Source: Phlegmacium glaucopus (lineage: Eukaryota > Basidiomycota > Agaricomycetes > Agaricales > Cortinariaceae). From it: a stretch of 64,000 bases of DNA. This document shows, piece after piece, positions 1-10,734 of the stretch (positions within the stretch are counted from its first letter, which is position 1; every line of letters starts with the position of its first letter). The position numbers and the translations under genes are program-made. The DNA is taken from NCBI GenBank assembly GCA_015039465.1, contig MU130237.1:124001-188000 (forward strand). The letters are read 5' to 3'. Under the pieces are notes generated by a model, which made no database searches, was not told the DNA's origin, and was given only the letters and a program-made list of their open reading frames with translations.

Positions 1-577
1 CAGCGAACGGCGACAAAACGCATTGCCCTTCCTGTTCGTGTAGAACCCAAGGTTTCTTTCGCAAACGAACGAACCTTCCTATCATGGTTGCACTTCACCA
101 TCGTCCTTGGGGGTCTCGCAGTCGGCTTGTTAAACTTTGGCGATAGGGTATGTAAAGATTAGCCCATCCCGCCATCTAATTAACATGTCCAACTTTATGT
201 CTAGATTGGAAAAATCAGCGCTGCTCTGTTCTCCTTCGTAGGCTCGTCCATATCCATTGCCAGATAAAACCCTTAGTTGAACGACTCCTCGCTCATCTAT
301 AGCTATGGCAATCATGGTTTATGCGCTGTATACATATCATTGGCGAGCGGCGTCTATTCGTCGCGGCGGACGGGGTCCATATGACGACAGGTTTGGTCCA
401 GTCAGTCACCCACATTAATTCTTTCTCTCAATTCATGCTGACAATCGCTTGACCTTAGACTGTCTTGTGCATAGCCCTTCTCGGTATGTGGAATCTAGAT
501 CCTCCCCCAACCTTCGTTCTCTGATTTTGGCTACAGTTGCTGTAACCGTCAACTTCATCCTTCGTTTTACAGAGTGA
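1..577 (+). CDS. VTC1: Vacuolar transporter chaperone 1 (VTC1), 5' truncated
   Basis: Small membrane subunit of the vacuolar polyphosphate polymerase (VTC) complex. The 5' end lies outside the window; translation from base 1 gives the conserved block [20 protein letters not shown], then the hydrophobic [13 protein letters not shown]. Five exons can be followed: 1-147, 205-241, 303-400, 461-483 and 537-577, giving [39 protein letters not shown] and a C-terminal [11 protein letters not shown] before TGA. The order and spacing match yeast Vtc1 (about 129 residues), with three membrane segments. The second intron only keeps the conserved frame if it starts at GC (242) rather than GT. The gene is tail-to-tail with SWC4, 184 bp apart. 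Family assignment is secure; the exon 2/3 join is uncertain. Confidence 0.88.
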
Positions 578-761
578 GGGTTGAGAGCTCAGAAGAACGG
601 AACTATTGGTATTTAAGGAGTGCAAAAGATGATCTTTACACGAAAATATGAATATCTCATTTTTAACTGCGTTTCTGACGTTTTGTGCCGGCTCTTGTAG
701 ACACAGTTGCCGTGGTGTCCGCCGAAGAAATGGATAGAGAACGCCGTGACTAAAAGACAGT

Positions 762-2556
762 TCAAACTTCAGACCATAGCAGATTACTTGCACCACTCAC
801 ATGCTTCCTGCTTCTACCACTCTTCGTGCTGACAACACTTTGACCTCGTCCATCATCGCCTTCTTCAATGTCGCCATCTCCATCGCCTTGAGTATAATCT
901 ACATCCATGGCATCATTGTTGTCTACCTTAGTCTCCCCATCCACTGACTGACTCTTCTCCCTCAATCCAAGCCTATTTCTCAGAACCTTGATGTCATAAT
1001 CGGCCTTGTCTATCAGCCTCTTGGTTTCAATCAAAGTAGTCGTGGCATCCAATAAGGATTCAAATTGAGCGACGTTCTCTCGAGTAGGTATCACCAACCG
1101 ACTGTGCGAGATGCCCAGTTCTGAAAGAGCGAGGGTGACTTTGGGTGCGATTGCAGCTTTTGGCGTTGGTAGTTTAAATGAACGGAGATAAGCAGGCTGG
1201 TGCGCCGCCTTCGTGGCAGTCGCTGTAGTTGGAACGTCTGTCCGAATGATACAGTGTTGAGCATCTCACGAACAATTTGATAAACATACAAGCATGAGAA
1301 TAGAAAGTGAATAATAATACCATAAGCAGCATTTTTGGCAGAGGGTTGCCTCTTAACCACAACAGCCGTGGATGTCGAGGGCGTAGCTGGGCTGTCGATT
1401 TCCATTGCGGCACCTTTCTTCCTTTTCTTACCATCCGGCGTAATACCAAGAGGTCCACCGTCATCTTCCACAATGTCAGGCAACCCAGAGTCCATGCCCG
1501 CTAAAGTTCTCAGAAGAGCTTCCCGTTCTTTCTTGAACTTTCGTTCGTGTTGTTCCAGTCGTTTGATTTCGATGTACAGCGCTTCTTCCTCTGCTATTTG
1601 CTCTGGAGTTCGATTTTCCAGGCTAAGTAGATATTTTTTCCTTGTTAATTCTCGTTCTAGCGGGGGGCATCAAAGGCGAACTATTCAACGTTGATGAATA
1701 GGTACCTTTGTCGAACTGGAAACTTGATATCAATTGAGCTTTGCCTGCCTCATCGCCTGGCCAAGCACGATTTCGAACCAGTTTGCGACAAACGCTGTAG
1801 TATCGATCTTTGAGGTCCTGAATAGTAGATATGTACTGAGACAGACAGATACTGTAGCTGAATGAAGTACCTCGAGAGAGCGAGATGGAGCTTCAGGATA
1901 TTCATATCTGTCATGGATGATATACCACCGCGAATCAAAATCTCGGACCAAACTGAACAGATAGTCAGTCTCCTCTTTCGTCCACTCCTTATCTGTAGAC
2001 AAAGTAAATGAGTAACTAAAGGATCTTTTAAAACGATCTCACCTTCTAGAAAACGAGTATATTCATCTTGTGAATATGTGTAGGTTGTAGGTTGGACGTT
2101 GTACTTGGCAAAGGGATACTCTGAATAAGAGTAGCTGATTTCACAAATGTTCTGGCTTTTCGTATACAGTACGCACCTGATGGAGGGTCTGATGAAATCT
2201 TCTCCCAATGCTGAAGTTCGAGATGATCATGTCGTGCAGCATTTACGAAAGATCGTAAACCCCTAATATAAGGAATGTTGGGCTTTAGATGTTTTTTATA
2301 AATAAAACAGAGAAACAAACCATTTTGTTTTCCCGCCACGACCTCCAAAATTTGGCTTTTGTTTGAGACGCGGTTTGGCAAGTTGGGCTGCCAATGAAGG
2401 TGCTGAGGGTCCGATTAAAGAGTACAATTCTCGCGAGATCCCTTCAGGTTTTCGCGCATTAGGCGGCAGTGGTTTCTTTGTTTGAGATGGCCCAGCTGAA
2501 AGACTGGCGTCTGGAATAGAAAGTGCACTACGAATATCAGCGGCGGAGGCAGCCAT
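762..2556 (-). CDS. SWC4: SWR1/NuA4 complex subunit SWC4 (DMAP1 family)
   Basis: Nuclear chromatin protein shared by the SWR1 (H2A.Z exchange) and NuA4 (histone acetylation) complexes. The N-terminus starts MAASAADIRSALSIP and carries KPEGISRELYSLIG, a hallmark of the family. Downstream exons give FVNAARHDHLELQHWEKIS, YPFAKYNVQPTTYTYSQDEY and then a SANT/Myb-like region with WTKEETDYLF and DFDSRWYIIHDRY. The C-terminal part has a basic KKRKK stretch, a coiled-coil-like segment around LLDATTTLIETKRLIDKADY and an acidic tail. Several short introns interrupt it. The start is the ATG at 2556, because the codon two positions upstream is TTG. The start lies 162 bp from the divergent AAA ATPase start, so the two probably share a promoter region. 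Confidence 0.85.
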
Positions 2557-2718
2557 GGTCAAAGAGCAAGAGGATTAAGTCACGTGGATGACATATATTT
2601 AATATTTATGTCTTTCTATTTTTAGTGACGCCGCTCGGCGGCTATCTGCCAATTGACCTGGGTCCTGTTCAACCCCACGACCATCCTTGTACTACCACTT
2701 GCAAACTTCGTGCCAACA

Positions 2719-5135
2719 ATGAGTTCTTCAAATATAGCCGGTGGAGATGACTTTGTCAATATCTGGTTTTCGCCGGAAGACGATGGCAGCAACCCAATCA
2801 ATGAAGCTCGAACAAAGCACAAAGATTTCTACAGTCAATGGGTTGACCAGTGTATGTTAAAATCTATCTTCCTCTTCTATTTCGTCTCAAAATCCATCGT
2901 AGCTTCTGCAAGGCATAGCAGCCCGCCCCTCTTAGGGTAATTTCCTTCAAAGTGTCTTTACAAATGATCTCATTGGAATCCATTTAGTGCACAAGCCCTG
3001 CGCAGCGTGTATCCCAACCATTCCCTAGTCATGACTCAAGGCTTCGGAATAAACCTCCTTGGCTGCCCAGGAATCCAAGTAACCCCGCTGGAGAAGACGC
3101 CTTTGATTACTAATTTATCATTCGTACCCCTCGCACGCAGCTTGGGAGTGCTGGTAGACCAGGTACATTTTGGAGCATTCCAATTAATATGGAAGGTGAG
3201 TTGTTGACTGACACTAAAACATCATGCATATGAACTGTTTTCCTATGTCGATCTAGCAATATGAGTATATCGTTTACTTGGTCCAAGTGGGTACTACATT
3301 GGTCTTTGTACACTGAGTGCTCAAATGCGTAAAGTATCCTTCAGGCTTTTCTTCCTTCAATCAATATTTCGTCCTTCACGAAGGTGATAGTTTTGTTCAA
3401 CGCATATACATGCATTGAGACTGACGTACTACTCTCTGGCCAGGTCCACAGGAGGTATCACGTCTACTCCTCCTTGCTGCGGGCACTTGGACAGATCAAC
3501 TCCAGGAAGAAATCTGGGTTTATAATCAGGGTTTCTGGACAAAAGATCACGACCTTTGGAAAGATATTCAAAAGGCGGACTGGAAAGACGTCATCTTAAA
3601 AGATGCATTCAAAAAGGCTTTACAGAAGGATATCTACGGTTTCTTTACTTCCGAAACTGTCTACAAAGAACTTGGCATTCCATGGAAGGTATGTGCATCC
3701 CTTCTATCGTTTAACCAGGCGGCGATGTTGACCCCCGATGCAGCGTGGCCTGATCATGTATGGGCCTCCAGGTTAGTTCTGATGTCCATATACTCTACCT
3801 TGGTTGACAAACTTTGGTCAGGGAATGGTAAAACAATCAGCCTCAAGACTGTCATGAAAACTTGCGGAGATCAGGGTTTCTACCCGTTATACGTTAAATC
3901 TTTTAAGAGTATGACCATCTTGTGCTCTCTCAAAATACGCTTCTGACATTATTACATAGACTTCAGAGGTGAAGAGGCTGCGATGGCGGATGTCTTTGAC
4001 AAAGCCCGTCAACTAGCCCCTTGCGTCCTCGTTCTAGAAGACCTTGACAGTCTTATTAACGACAGCAACCGTTCGTTTTTTCTCAACCAACTTGATGGTT
4101 TGCAAAGCAATCATGGATTGCTCATCATTGGAACCACCAATCACTTCGATCGCCTCGACCCAGGGCTTAGCTCAAGACCAAGCCGCTTTGATAGGAAGTA
4201 GTACGTAAAATATCCCTCTTTGTTTACTCTACTCAATCAGACTCGATAGCGAATTCGACGACCCCGATATCGAAGAACGTAAGCTCTACGTGCAATATTG
4301 GCAAACGAAACTGTCGTCAAACAAGGAGATTGACTTTCCTGACCGCTTGGTCGATGAGGTGGCTCAATTGACTGATGGATTTAGCTTTGCCTACCTCAAG
4401 GAGGCTTTGTACGTCGCCCGCCATCATGAAATTAGCACAAGCTCTCATATTGTTTCCTCTAGTGTCTCGTCTTTGGTTATACTTGCCAGTATCGAAGGCG
4501 ACAAGCCCGCGTTTACAAATGTGCTAAAGGACCAAATTGAAATCCTCCGAAAGCAACTCGACAAGTCTTTCAGGTCGTTGAATACTTCGTCTCCGAATCA
4601 TCCTAGAGTATATCAATCCACGGGCGCTTCCCGACCTCCTTGCTCTTCATCGTCTAACCAGCGCGACATACGCACCCTTCTGGATGCACTCTCTGATTGT
4701 GCTACTAGAATTGGAATAGATGCTGCTCGACCCAGAGTCTATGAAGGCAGCATCCCGATATCGGAAACGGAAAGTGGCTCCAACCGTGACATTCGTGCGC
4801 TTTTAGATGCTATGTCAAACTCGCTGGCTTCGCTTGATCTCTCATCTTTCCGAGCCTATGAACCGGCGCCACCTCATCGACGACATGAAAGTGAAGACTC
4901 TGGAAATGAAGAAGGCAGAAACTACCGTGCTCTCCTGGATCGTATGACTACTGAAAACAAAGACATTCGGGTAGATCGTCTCTACCGTCCACCGCCCCCT
5001 CCTCCCAAGGAGTATAATCCAAGCACTTGGGGACCAGGCTATCGACGCCCTGGAGCTCCTACGCCATCATCAAGTGAACCCATCTCGCTTCCTGCTCCCA
5101 AAGATCAAAGTACTAAGGCTGGTGCCAAGTTCTAA
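2719..5135 (+). CDS. AAA-type ATPase with disordered C-terminal tail
   Basis: An AAA ATPase whose specific role I do not recognise. The N-terminal region (DDFVNIWFSPEDDGSNPINE, then GFGINLLGCPGIQV) resembles a fungal AAA family of unknown function. Splicing reconstructs Walker A GPPGNGKT (with GLIMY before it), Walker B CVLVLEDLDSL, sensor-1 region LIIGTTNH and an arginine-containing SRPSRFDRK. The lid region follows (LTDGFSFAYLKEALYVARHH). The last exon (4290-5135) continues into about 200 low-complexity residues rich in Ser and Pro with a PPPPPP run, and contains three diverged copies of an R-x-L-L-D-x-(L/M) motif. The start ATG at 2719 opens MSSSNIAGGDD. It could be a chaperone-type or mitochondrial ATPase; no targeting signal is obvious. 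Confidence 0.72.
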
Positions 5136-5437
5136 ACTTCGGGGCATTTGCAATTTGTATGATATTTGAGGCAAATTTAAAGAGCAGTTTTCCGTTGTGT
5201 ACTTTTTTCCTCGTGAAGCCGAAGTCTAAGTCGGTGTCCCTTTCTAAAGTTGTTCTAGATATAGTAAATAAAAAACAGTGTCAGTGACTCATTCACAACA
5301 GCAACGGAGTCATACACGATCGTCTTATCTAATCTTACCTCTGAGATGCATTTAGTATCTTGCTTTCAACCACCTAACTTACCTGCATATTTCTACATTG
5401 GTATCGAGCAGGGAATTCCGATTCCAACATTTCAGTG
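5136..5437. other. Intergenic region upstream of glutaminyl-tRNA synthetase
   Basis: This gap holds the 3' UTR of the AAA ATPase and the leader of GLN4. The only structure I see is an upstream ORF starting at 5346 that ends on the GLN4 start codon (see that entry). Confidence 0.5.
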
Positions 5438-5438
5438 A
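5346..5438 (+). promoter_or_regulatory. Upstream ORF ending on the GLN4 start codon
   Basis: An ATG at 5346 opens a 30-codon reading frame that stops at TGA 5436-5438. The stop shares its last base with the GLN4 ATG (TGATG). If the transcript begins upstream of 5346, ribosomes finishing this ORF would stop exactly on the main start. Whether the mRNA includes 5346 cannot be seen from sequence. Confidence 0.4.
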
Positions 5439-8207
5439 TGTCGAAAACCAACAAGGAGGATTCTAACCCTCTCGTGTCGCTTTTCAAATCGATCGGTCTT
5501 ACCCAGGCGAAGGCTGCCGATGCGGTCAAAGCACCAAAGAGTGCTAACATACTAAAGGAGATCATTGAAAACCATACAGTAGTGGCACGAGGCCTTGACG
5601 AAAAGAAGGCATCTTTGATATCAACCTTGGCTATCCTTCTAGCAAAGTCCAGTGCAGTTGGCTCCGATGAAAGAGAATATGTGATTAATTGCATACTGGA
5701 TTCCAAGTTGAAAACGGTGGATCAAATCACAGGTAAGTACTTGGGTTGCTTTATTTTTTAAAGAAGAGCAATCGGTTAATTGTATTTTCAGCTGCTGTAA
5801 AATATATCGAGTCAGGTAAACTACCAATCAACGATGGTGATTTCAACAAGGAGTGTGGTGTTGGTACGCCTGTCGGATCTGTATTGGATCCATGACTCAT
5901 CACTATTTATTTAGATTTTAGCATCGCGCCGGAGGAATTGTATGCTTTAGTTGAGGCCCATGTGGCTTCAAACGACATCGCGGGATGGCCTAGTCTCGGG
6001 CCCGTCGTCAGTGCACTCAAGAACTCACCAGAACTTCGTTGGGCAAACCCTCTTGATGTTAAGAATGCCGTCGACAAGGCATTCATCGCCAAATTTGGCC
6101 CGAAAGAGTCTGCTAAGTTAAAAACAAAGGTGAGTAGATACTCTTCCAGTTTGGTCAATCCTCGTTAATTCAAAGTTTCCCCAGGAACCGAAACCTACGG
6201 CTGAAAAGCCAAAAGCGACTGAGGCTCCTGCAGCCCAGCCGCGAAGGTCTATCTTTGAAGAAGGCTTCCTTGGCCAACTTCACAAACCTGGAGGAAATCC
6301 TCAAATACACTCTCATCTCCGTGATAGTCATTTAACGACTACTGGCGGTTCAGTATGGACTCGTTTCCCTCCTGAACCTAACGGTTATCTACACATCGGC
6401 CACTCCAAGGCGATTTTCGTCAATTTTGGTTATGCAGCGCATCATGGTGGAAAATGCTATCTTAGATATGATGATACCAATCCTGAAAAGGAAGAAGCTC
6501 GTTATTTCGAAAGCATCCTTGAGATGGTGCGATGGCTCGGATTCGAGCCTTGGAAAATCACCTATTCCAGTGATTATTTTACAGAATTACATGCTTTTGC
6601 CGTTGAATTGATTAAAAGGGACAAGGCATATGTATGCCACTGTACCCGTCAGTAGCAGCCTATTTCGATTTATGGAAATTTTACTGATCAACTTTTATGT
6701 AGAGGAAGAAATTAAAGTGGATAGAGGAGAAAAGAGAGGCCAACCTCGACCGTGCATGCACCGAAATCGACCAATCGAAGAATCCTTGACCGAGTTCGAG
6801 AACATGAAAAACGGGAAATATCGTCCAAAAGAGGCTAACTTGCGAATGAAGCAAGATCTCGAGGATGGAAATCCCCAGATGTGGGATCTGACAGCCTATC
6901 GAGTGCTGGAGACCCCTCATCACAGGACACATGACAAATGGAGAATTTATCCGACTTACGATTTTACCCATTGCCTGGTGGATAGCATGGAGAATATTTC
7001 GTAAGCGCCACGCCTTGTTCAGCCGTCTTCGTTGAACAAAGTCTTGAATAGACATTCACTATGTACCATCGAGTTTATTGCCTCACGTCAGTCATACGAT
7101 TGGCTTTGTGATGCTCTCGAGGTTTACAAACCTAGGCAATCCGAATATGGTCGACTTAGTTTGGAAGGTAGCATCATGTCCAAACGCAAAATCTTGGCTC
7201 TGGTCGATGAAGGTTTTGTCAACGGCTGGGACGACCCACGTCTTTACACTTTAAATGCTCTGCGACGACGTGGTGTGCCGCCAGGTGCCATCATTTCTTT
7301 CGTGAGCACTCTGGGTGTGTCCACTGCGGCTTCAAATATTGAGATTGTTCGGTTCGAACAATCTGTCAGGCAGTATCTCGAAGGAACTGCTCCTCGCCTG
7401 CTCATGGTGATGCGTCCGCTGAAAGTTACGATCGAGAATCTTCCAGAAGACTATTGCCTCATGGTCGAAAAACCTTTGCATCCAAAAGTCCCCGAACTTG
7501 GATCGTCAACCATCCCCTTTACACGAACCATCTACATTGAAGTTGACGATTTTCGGACGGAGGATTCGAGTGATTACTTCCGTTTGGCACCTGGAAAGAC
7601 TGTTGGGTTGTTCCAGGCTCCTTTCCCTATCACTTGTACCTCTTTCAAAACTGACCCAACTACTGGAGAGGTGGTTGAACTGTTTTGCAAGTTGGAGAAC
7701 GAGGGTCCGCCCAAGAAACCCAAAGCGCATATCCAGTGGGTAGCAGAACACGCACTATCTGGCAGTCCCGTCAAAGTAGATGAACTGCGCGTCTTTAATC
7801 GACTATTCAAGAGCGATCGCGTACCTAGCGATTTCAGGAATGACATCGCTCCAAACAGTTTGGAAATCACTAAAACAGCCATCGTCGAAGTCGGTTTCTG
7901 GTCCTTGGCAAAACAGTCAATTAACGATGCCAGGAGGGAAGCGAAGGCGAGAACTGATAAAGCAGCCAAAGACTCTGAAGGTGCCGAACGTGTTTCTGAA
8001 GATAACACGCCTCATGCAACAAGTGAGCAGCTTGTTGGAAATGAATGTGTTCGCTTCCAGGGCCTGCGAGTTGCGTACTTTGCTCTTGACAAGGATGCCA
8101 GGATTGCTGCTCTGGAAGAAGGGTCGGAGCTTCCAGGACGCCAGCAAGGGGACTTCGTAGTGTTAAATCGTATCGTTAGCTTGAAAGAGGATTCGGGGAA
8201 AGCATAA
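5438..8207 (+). CDS. GLN4: Cytosolic glutaminyl-tRNA synthetase
   Basis: Class I aminoacyl-tRNA synthetase that attaches glutamine to tRNA-Gln. The first exons ([60 protein letters not shown]) form the eukaryotic N-terminal YqeY-like tRNA-binding domain. A linker rich in Lys, Pro and Ala follows. The catalytic core starts [17 protein letters not shown], with the HIGH motif, then [13 protein letters not shown]. It continues through [16 protein letters not shown] and the KMSKS-type loop MSKRK. The anticodon-binding beta-barrels fill the 391-codon last exon (7032-8207 region). At about 830 residues the protein is of normal eukaryotic length. The ATG at 5438 is preceded by an upstream ORF that terminates on it. 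Confidence 0.93.
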
Positions 8208-8447
8208 ATTAGTTACTTAGATCAGGTCTTTACTTAGATTCAGCCAGTTGGTTATGGTCAAATTACAATTACTCATCAAATTTTGCCTTATTTTTTGAGA
8301 AAAGGGGTACTAGACCAGGGAAGAAAGGCTATGAAATTCCGCAAATGTAATAATGTGAGACATGAAAGTAGGCGTGGGGGATCATAAGACAAATTCATGG
8401 AGAAAAAGGAATCGTGCAAAAACAACAAAAGAGCAAAACGTTGATAT

Positions 8448-10188
8448 CTAGTATTCAGCTTCTTCGACGTCAGCGGAATCAATGCCGACTTCCTCGTAAT
8501 CCTTTTCAAGAGCAGCAAGATCTTCACGGGCTTCCGAGAATTCACCTTCTTCCATACCCTCTCCGACGTACCAGTGGACGAAAGCCCGCTTGGAGTAAAG
8601 AAGGTCGAACTTGTGGTCCAGACGACTCCATGCAGAAGAGATTGCCGTGGTGTTGGACAACATGCACATGCTGCGAGACACCTTAGCAAGATCACCACCG
8701 GGAACATGTGCTGGCGGTTCGTTGCAGATACCGAGTTTGAAACCAGTTGGGCACCAATCCACGAATTGGATGGTACGCTTGGTCTTGATAATGGAAACAG
8801 CGGCGTTCACATCCTTAGGGACGACATCACCACGGTAAAGAAGGGCACACGCCACTTAGATAGGCCGTCAAACTCTGTAATCTGAGCAATATTAAGCAGT
8901 ATGACTTACTGTATTTCCCTTCTCTAGGGTCGCATTTGACCATTTGGTTGCCAGTCTCGAAACATGAGAAAGTCATGTCAGCAACGGAGTTCTGTTCATG
9001 ATGGGCCTTTTCTGCTGATATGATGGGAGCAAAGGTGGCAAGAGGGAAATGGATACGAGGGAAGCTGTTGATGTAAGTTAGTCAGTACATAGTTTAGGAC
9101 AGATATATGGTACTTACGGAACCAAATTTGTCTGGAACTCGTTTAGATCAACATTCAGAGAGCCATCGAATCGCAAAGAAGCAGTGATAGAAGAAACGAC
9201 TTGGGCGATCAATCTGTTCAAGTTGGTGAGACTTGGGGAGGTGATGCCGAGATTTTTCTTGCAAATGTCATAAATGGCCTCGTTATCAACCTGGAAGCCG
9301 CAAGATTACTGCCCGCCTTTGAGATTTAGCCTGATATCTTACCATGAAAGAGCAGTCAGAATGTTCGAGGGTGGTGTGAGTGGTCAGAACCGAGTTATAA
9401 GGCTCCACAACAGAGTTGGCCAGAGTGGGCGCAGGGTATACACTGAATTCCAGCTTCGACTTCTTCCCATAGTCGGTGGAGAGACGCTCAAGGATGAGTG
9501 CACCGAAACCAGAACCAGTTCCGCCACCAAACGAATGGAAAACAAAGAAGCCTTGGAGGCCTGAGCAGTTGTCTGCAAGGCGGCGTACTTTATCCATCAC
9601 AACATCAATTTGCTCTTTTCCAATGGTATAATGACCACGAGCATCTGAAAACACGTGTAAATGAGTTGAACCTTGTGGATGAGGGGAATTGCTTACAATT
9701 GCTTGCAGCGTCTTCTTTCCCGGTCACAAGAGTTTCTGGGTGGAAAAGACTTCTGTAGGGTCCGTTCCTGACCTCGTCGATAACATTGGGTTCAAGGTCA
9801 ATGTACAGGGAACGGGGCACGTGTTTGCCAGAGGAAGTCTCCGAGAAAAAGGTGCTGAAACCACCATCGTTGGCAGATGGAGAACCTTCCAGCATACGAC
9901 CATCGGGCTACAAAGCAAGTCAGAAAAGTAAAAAAGGTGAGTGCGTATAACCCACGCTAAGACCGTGCTCGACGGTGTAAAGCTCCCCTGCAGATAATCG
10001 GATTAGCATCATGCCACTTTAAAATATTTTACACAACGGCGAGAACGACGCGTTTTCCGTGTATATTCCATGCCATGACGGCAGCCACGAAGGTATAGGC
10101 GTGAAAAAAGAATAGAAAAAGACATACAGCAGGCATTACCGATCTGGACACCAGCCTGACCAACGTGTACGGAGATGACTTCACGCAT
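8448..10188 (-). CDS. Alpha-tubulin, paralogue 1
   Basis: Alpha subunit of the tubulin heterodimer of microtubules. The reverse strand starts [20 protein letters not shown] at 10188 and keeps the GTP-binding tubulin signature [61 protein letters not shown] and [20 protein letters not shown]. It ends in an acidic tail with a terminal tyrosine (EEAEY). The N-terminal loop lacks the lysine-40 site of animal alpha-tubulin, as is usual in fungi. About seven introns are present; the first two fall at the same codons as in paralogue 2. The 541-bp gap to CFT2 must hold both promoters. Separated from paralogue 2 only by CFT2. Confidence 0.95.
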
Positions 10189-10730
10189 TTCAAAAAGAGA
10201 ACAAGGACTATGAAGAGAGATCAGGAAAGAGGAGGATATATGACACGTAGGGCGAACTTACAGGGGAGTAAGGATTTAGAAGGACCACTGCGATGGCAGA
10301 ACAAGACAAAGAAAAATCAAAGCACGCCCCCCTTAGAATTATATACTAACATTTTCCCACGCTAAATACTGGTCTGTGCGACTTAAACCATGAGGCAATC
10401 TGGCATATAGGGGGTCTAAAATTCGTACTAGAGGTTCATTGGATGAAGGAGGCGCAATTTACCAAGAAGAGTCGTTCAAAGAAAACCATATCATCCTAGC
10501 TACAAAAATAATATCATAATTCTGCATGAGACTTGACAAGTTACTTATGCCCCAAGGACTTATCAAGCCAGCAGATATGGGTATTCCCAGGTCGACCTTG
10601 ATACTTCCAACGAGATGAGAGCAACAAATTCAGAGAGAGAGGCATTGGACAGTAATTCAGGTCTATTTGGTCAAGGCAAACAATTCCTTTGCATAGCTTA
10701 GCTGCTTAGTCAGCGCGTTTTCACTATGCC
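10189..10730. other. Divergent promoter region between alpha-tubulin 1 and CFT2
   Basis: About 540 bp without a convincing ORF. It contains pyrimidine- and AT-rich stretches expected of promoter and leader DNA. I see no clear TATA box or repeat. Confidence 0.5.
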
Positions 10731-10734
10731 ATGA
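10726..10734 (+). promoter_or_regulatory. Minimal upstream ORF overlapping the CFT2 start
   Basis: The sequence ATGCCATGA encodes Met-Pro-stop. Its TGA (10732-10734) overlaps the CFT2 ATG at 10731-10733 by two bases. A ribosome starting at the first ATG would terminate on the main start codon. Confidence 0.45.
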
